Made by a program: the position numbers and the translations under genes. The notes below the pieces were generated by a model that did no database searches, was not told the DNA's origin, and was given only the letters and a program-made list of their open reading frames with translations. Positions 52,001 through 58,000 of a stretch of 64,000 bases of DNA are shown here, piece after piece (within the stretch, counting starts at the first letter, position 1; each line of letters starts with the position of its first letter). The stretch is taken from positions 11,746,450-11,810,449 of the forward strand of contig NC_134026.1 in NCBI RefSeq assembly GCF_964204645.1. The letters run 5' to 3'. This DNA is from Tubulanus polymorphus (lineage: Eukaryota; Nemertea; Palaeonemertea; Tubulaniformes; Tubulanidae).

Positions 52001-55000
52001 ATAAGCAAGTAGGCTATTTAATTCAGTATATGAACTAGCAAGTATGATGATACCAATGGCAGGGTTCGTAGCGGGTTTTCCAAGTGGGTATTTATTTGTA
52101 TATTTATGGAAAAAATCGTAGCCAGTATTTGCTTTGATTTCCATGAAAAAAACAAACAAAAAGTCTGCATATGTTTGTATTTTTTCACATTTTGTGGATG
52201 GATGGATTCTGACTTGTGAAATTGCAGTCAATCTATTAATACTGCGTTGCTAATACATTTGTAGGCCTACAGTATATGGCTGTGTGTTGGAAATTACCTG
52301 AGCGAGTCTATAGATAGGCAATGATAGTATACACAGCACTCTCACTAACTGTGCAACTGAGCATATACTCATACTAATCATTCATTAAAGTGTTACCCAT
52401 TCTCCAAATCCTAGCGAGCTGAATTGTGAAAAGATTAATATGAGTTTTTTTCCCGCAAAAATCTGAACACAAAAATATTGGTTTTAAAAAGCCAATCAGA
52501 AGGCAAAGACTCCCTTAGCCGCAGAAATCAGCAGGTGTTCACGTGAACACATGTTTTACTTCCAGGTTTTATTTTAAGATTTAAAGTTGTCTTTCAAGAT
52601 TGATTTCTGTGAAATCGTAAGTTGATTTGGTTTTTGGGTGGAATATTTTTATTTGTAAAATAGCATTATCTCAAATCGCATGGATGACCTTGATATGGTT
52701 ATTGGCCATGTGCTCAAACTGCAAATTCAATCAAATTTTATATTGCAAAAATATTCAATTTCACTTTATTGAACAAATAAAACATCAAATCCAATTCAAT
52801 TTTGTTTTATTGATCAAATTTCTGAAAAATTGGTTTTCTTCCCAATTCAAATAAATAAGACCAAGGGAAAAGATTGATCTGAGGTATTTTTTCCTGCCAG
52901 CTCCTTGTCTGTGCTACTTATGAAAACACAATTGCACTGTGTAAATTATAGGCATTGACCAGGTATAGAATACATGCAATATGAGCTCTTGCGCGAACTG
53001 TTACTCGCGCGAGCATTCTACGAATTCAGCGCTTTGCGCGAGGTGAAACTATCGACGGGAGCCGTTCGAGTACGCGAGCTTTAAACTCGCGCGAGCATTC
53101 TACGAATTCAGCGCTTTGCGGGAGGTGAAACTATCAACGGGAGCCGTTCGAGTACGCGAGCTTTAAACCACCACTCCGCCCCGTTCGAGTGCGCGAGCTT
53201 TAAACCACCACTCCGCCCCGTTCTAGTACGCAAGATTTTTTGAGAACATTTTTATACGCAAATACGATATTCAGATATTTTATGAACATGTTTGATGAAC
53301 ATTTTACGCCTAAGTTGCACGGATTTAGGAAAACCCACAACCACGTATATTCATGATGAATCATCATAGGCCTACGACGGTACTACAAGTAATGCTGAGA
53401 TCGTCTCAATTGATTGACGGATTGCCATAAAAACAGCAATTTTTATTTCCCGATCTTACTTTTCTGCAAGAAGTCATAAAAATTATCTTTGTGCATATAT
53501 ATATATATTTGAAATTTTGAATAATGCGTTATATAGAAAAATGGTTTTCATTTAAAAGATAAAAAATAAAAAACCACCGTCCTCGACGTTTCCAACTAAG
53601 CCGCGAGTTTTCAGTATTTTTAACTTACACAGCTCGTAGAATCGTATATTTGTTAATCGTGGAATCAAGATGCAAATTGTGGTGAATTTTAGTGGGAACT
53701 AGACGCCATGATGAATCATTTAACCCTCTAACTTGATTAGTTATTTTTGTATTTGGCTCGGCGAACTAATTTAACAAATTAATCCTAAACAAAAAGACAT
53801 ATTTTGCAAATGTAGTGGGAACTACTAATTTTTAGTAGCCGCCGCCGCAAATTGTGACTGAATGATTATGCCCCTAAATGCGTAATTAGATTAAACCATA
53901 CATTGTCATCTCTCCCTGATTTTCAATATAAATTCTTAAGCCTTGAATTATAAACCTTAATATACATTCAACCTTCCAAACGAAAAGACTACATTTTATA
54001 GCTCCTTGAAATACATTCCGATACGTACACGTGTGATAATGAATGCTGCGGCGCGTAAGGCATGGCAACAGGTCGAAAAAGCAGTTAAAAGATACGCGGA
54101 GGTGACCAAAAACGAAGTTGCAGCTTTGTGTTTTTTTGAAAACCGATCCCAAAAGATTGAGAGTGTTTTGACTGGGACTAGCGATTTAATGCAGGAATTA
54201 ACCGAAAAAAGTGGCGAAATCTTGGAGAATATGAATAAAAGAAAAGGTGATGACCGTGATGGAGTGATATTGTCATGTGAAAAACTTTGCCTGCCGGATG
54301 TGAAGAAAATTTATGGAAGATCATTATGCGATTTGAACAGCAATGAAGTTCGAGGACTTTGCGCTAATTTAGTATTCACGAGCAGAAAACTCTTAGGAAG
54401 GATAGGTAACAATCCGAAATGGGGTGACGAATCGCAACGTTTACCCTGGTGGCCTGAAACACTGGAATGGAAAAATCCCCGGTGTGATTTCAGACCAAAA
54501 AATCAGCGTGATATAACATTTGCAGAAGCTATACGCAAAGTTTGTGGAGCTGCATATCAGTTCCATGAAGTATCTCAACTAGCCGGTAAGTTTTTTATGT
54601 AATAATATTTAATGACATTATTTTTTTCATGAGGCCTTTCATATAGTTCGAACAATTAGAATACATATAATTAGTATCTTCAAGAAGTGATATAAAAGCG
54701 GTGGATAAATTTAATATCATAAACTTATTTACCTGTGAACCTAATTTAGCAAACTAAGGGAGCAGTGAGATATGACCATCGTAAATTTAACTAAATGCAT
54801 TTAATTTTAGACTGCCTTTTTCATGATTAAAAAAGTTGGTCTCAATATACATGTAACAATGTTGAAATATATGTCCACTTCTCAACAGGCGATGACATTC
54901 TGGCAGAACTGACACGGCTTTCAGAAAATTCGTCATTCGTTTCTGTATTACCAGCACCAGTTGAATTCGCCGATGTACCAGAGACTGAATTCGCAGATGT

Positions 55001-58000
55001 ACTAGAGACAAGTAAGTAACACAGGAGACTTGTTTGACATTAGTTGGGCTATTTATCCTAATGTTTTGGATGTTCAAATAATAACTAAAAATTCTAACAT
55101 TTTTCCAAACTGCAGCAAGATATTCTTTACAGTATATACAAATACATTTTTCTGAGTTAACCTTCAAAAATCTAAAGTTCTGATCTATATACATGTCGAT
55201 ATTCTAAAAATTATAAAAATGTATGAATTCTATTACGAAAATAATGTAAATTATTTCTTTGTCTACGTATTTTAGCCGAGAGCTCGTCATGTAACCCAAG
55301 TGCTGTCAATCATCTGCCTCCATCATTTCAACTCGGCGAGTCCATGATTATGGAAACAATTGAAAATGGCAACATCAGTGACATCTTGAAGCTGAACGTA
55401 ACAGAAATATCAGGTAAATAAATACATTAATGCCTAATAACATTTTTCTTCAAAAATCTAAAGTTCAGATCTATATACATGTCGATATTTTAAAAATTAT
55501 AAAAATGTATGAAATAATAAAATTCAACTTATGAATGAAATTATCAATTAAATAATTGTATGAGTTCATGAAATAATAATTTTCTAAATAGCCAGGATGA
55601 ACGAATATGATGGACCTGAAATCCTAAGCAGCACAACAGATGATGTTTATGAAGACAGTAGCTCGAAAGGTGATAAAGCCGTCAGCAAAACATCAATAAC
55701 AACAGAAACTAAACGCCCTAACAGGAAGAGGAAACCAACAGAGAAAATGTCTGAGTACTTGAAGAAGCGCAAAGTTCTGTAAATACATGTATCAATAAAA
55801 CAATTAAAATATTCATATTTCCTTGATGTTATAGAATCAATATTTGAGGAAAGGTACTTTATCACTACGATGCATTAATCTTCTGTTTCTTATCCCTATT
55901 CTTTATTGTTAAAAACAAAGCAATGTTACGAACAAAGTTTTCAGGTTTCATGTATGCAAGCTGAGCTTTTAACCTTACAATGCCAGCATTAGCTTGTTCA
56001 TTGATTTGAGTATTAATGCTGTGCAGGTCAACATTGGACTTGTATGTATCTAACTTGTAACCTTCACAGCATCCAACATGATTCTTCCAATGCATACGGT
56101 CAACACAGAACATAGTATCTTGAAAAAACTGTGGTTCCCTAAAAATCATATAAAAGAAAGTAAATACTTTAAGAAATAGAATTATTTCTAAATAAGGTCA
56201 CGTGCAATGAGATATTTTACTATTGCGATTACAATTATTTGTTTTAAAAAAACATACCGGTTCAAGCTATACTGATGTAGGCGACAGGCATTGTCATATA
56301 CAATAACTTTCGGAGCTTTTGCAAATCTTGTTTTGAAGATGCTAAAAGGGTGCCTGGGAGATTCGTGACTCTGCATAACCTAATTAATAAAAGTGGATAG
56401 TTTATTTCATACATGAGTGTAGTTAAAAATTACACTGATCAATTAAGTTAGGCATTAATAACTTTAAAACACACTGTATACATAATTTAAGATGCAATAA
56501 TAAAAATAAATTAAATAATAATTTGTTTTTAATCTTAAATCCTGTATGTAGTAGGTTTGAAACTTATTATCTGTTCTCCACATTGAGTGGTAATTCTACT
56601 ATTAAGTTAGACACATACCTGGAAACCATAGTTAACACCATGCGAACAGAAAACTGTGAAGATGCCCGGAGTTAACACCCAGTGAGTTTTTGCATACTTG
56701 TTACAACTATCACCTCTTCTATATTTAACACGGTCATTCTTTGCATCCATTTCGTAGTTTCCGTCTCTAAAATAATGAAGGGTCAAATAAATCAGGTATA
56801 TTTACAATACAATTTTACTTGTTGCATAATTACTGTTTCACTAATTATTACCTGTGTAGTTTTGGGAGACAGGGAAAAAACTTAATGTATTGAACAGATC
56901 TTCATTTGTTGATTCCTGCAGCACATGCTTGGGATAATCAGATACCTGCAAGAAAAAGTAAAGTTCATGCTATCATGGAGTTAACTAGTTTTTCAATTTA
57001 TAATTTTTAATTTATTATCACATAATGTACCTGGAAGCAGACTTTGGCACGTTGAATAAGATCCCTCAGGAAACCAATACAATACTCATCTAATCTACCA
57101 GTAGACTGTCTGATATTCTGAATGTAGTTGTGTATAATAGGTGCACATCTTATGAGCTCGCCTATTTCAGCATGGTTTTCGCTTTTAAAAAAATCAGTTT
57201 CAGCAGAAAGACATCTTTCGACTAGAGCAGCATTTGTATGAAGTTCGTTGACTGCACAACTGCACAAGCTGGTCCATTGCATGATGAACACTCTATCATC
57301 ATGTTTACTCCCAGAAGTCACAGGACTATCTGCAGATATTATAGGCTGAACATCTTGCAATGAATGGAACAAATCCTTACGAAAACCGAGATCTACACCA
57401 TCGCTTATTACCACGCTTGGGTAATCTTTACAAAGTGGACAATGAAACTCTGATGTCCAGTTGAAATCGAGAAGTCGCATGAATGCACTCCAACTCTTTT
57501 GCAATGTGTGCCGCGGTATTACTGATGATCTTAGTGAAATATTTGCGGATCTCTCCAAGCTTCTGGAATAAATACACAATCAGAATGCAAATGTCTGGTT
57601 ACTTTCTCCATTAGTTGTTGTATATTATTGAAAGTTACTAAATAAACAAACCCCAACTACCTTTGATATGATGACAGGGGATTTCTAGCCTCAGGCATGC
57701 CATGCAGATATTTGAACAACAGTCTGTAATCTACCAGTTGACAGTTATTAACATTCAACAGTAATTCCCTCTGTCCATCAAAGAAGAACTGACAATTACA
57801 ATCACCGATTGATGGTCGATTATTCACTGCAAAATAAATATCATTACTTGAATATTAAAATAAATTTCATGGGATAAAGTTTAAAAATGTGTCAATACTT
57901 TAAATATATGTACATACAGGCTCGTACATACCATTTATTCTTTTCAAAACACCACCAAGCAATGTGAACTCCTGGCTGCCTGTTTCATTAAATACAGTGG

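Noticed and set aside
51129-52231. Three reverse-strand open frames of 92-160 codons
   Set aside because: No domain, no splice signals that join them and no codon pattern. Probably chance in AT-rich DNA.
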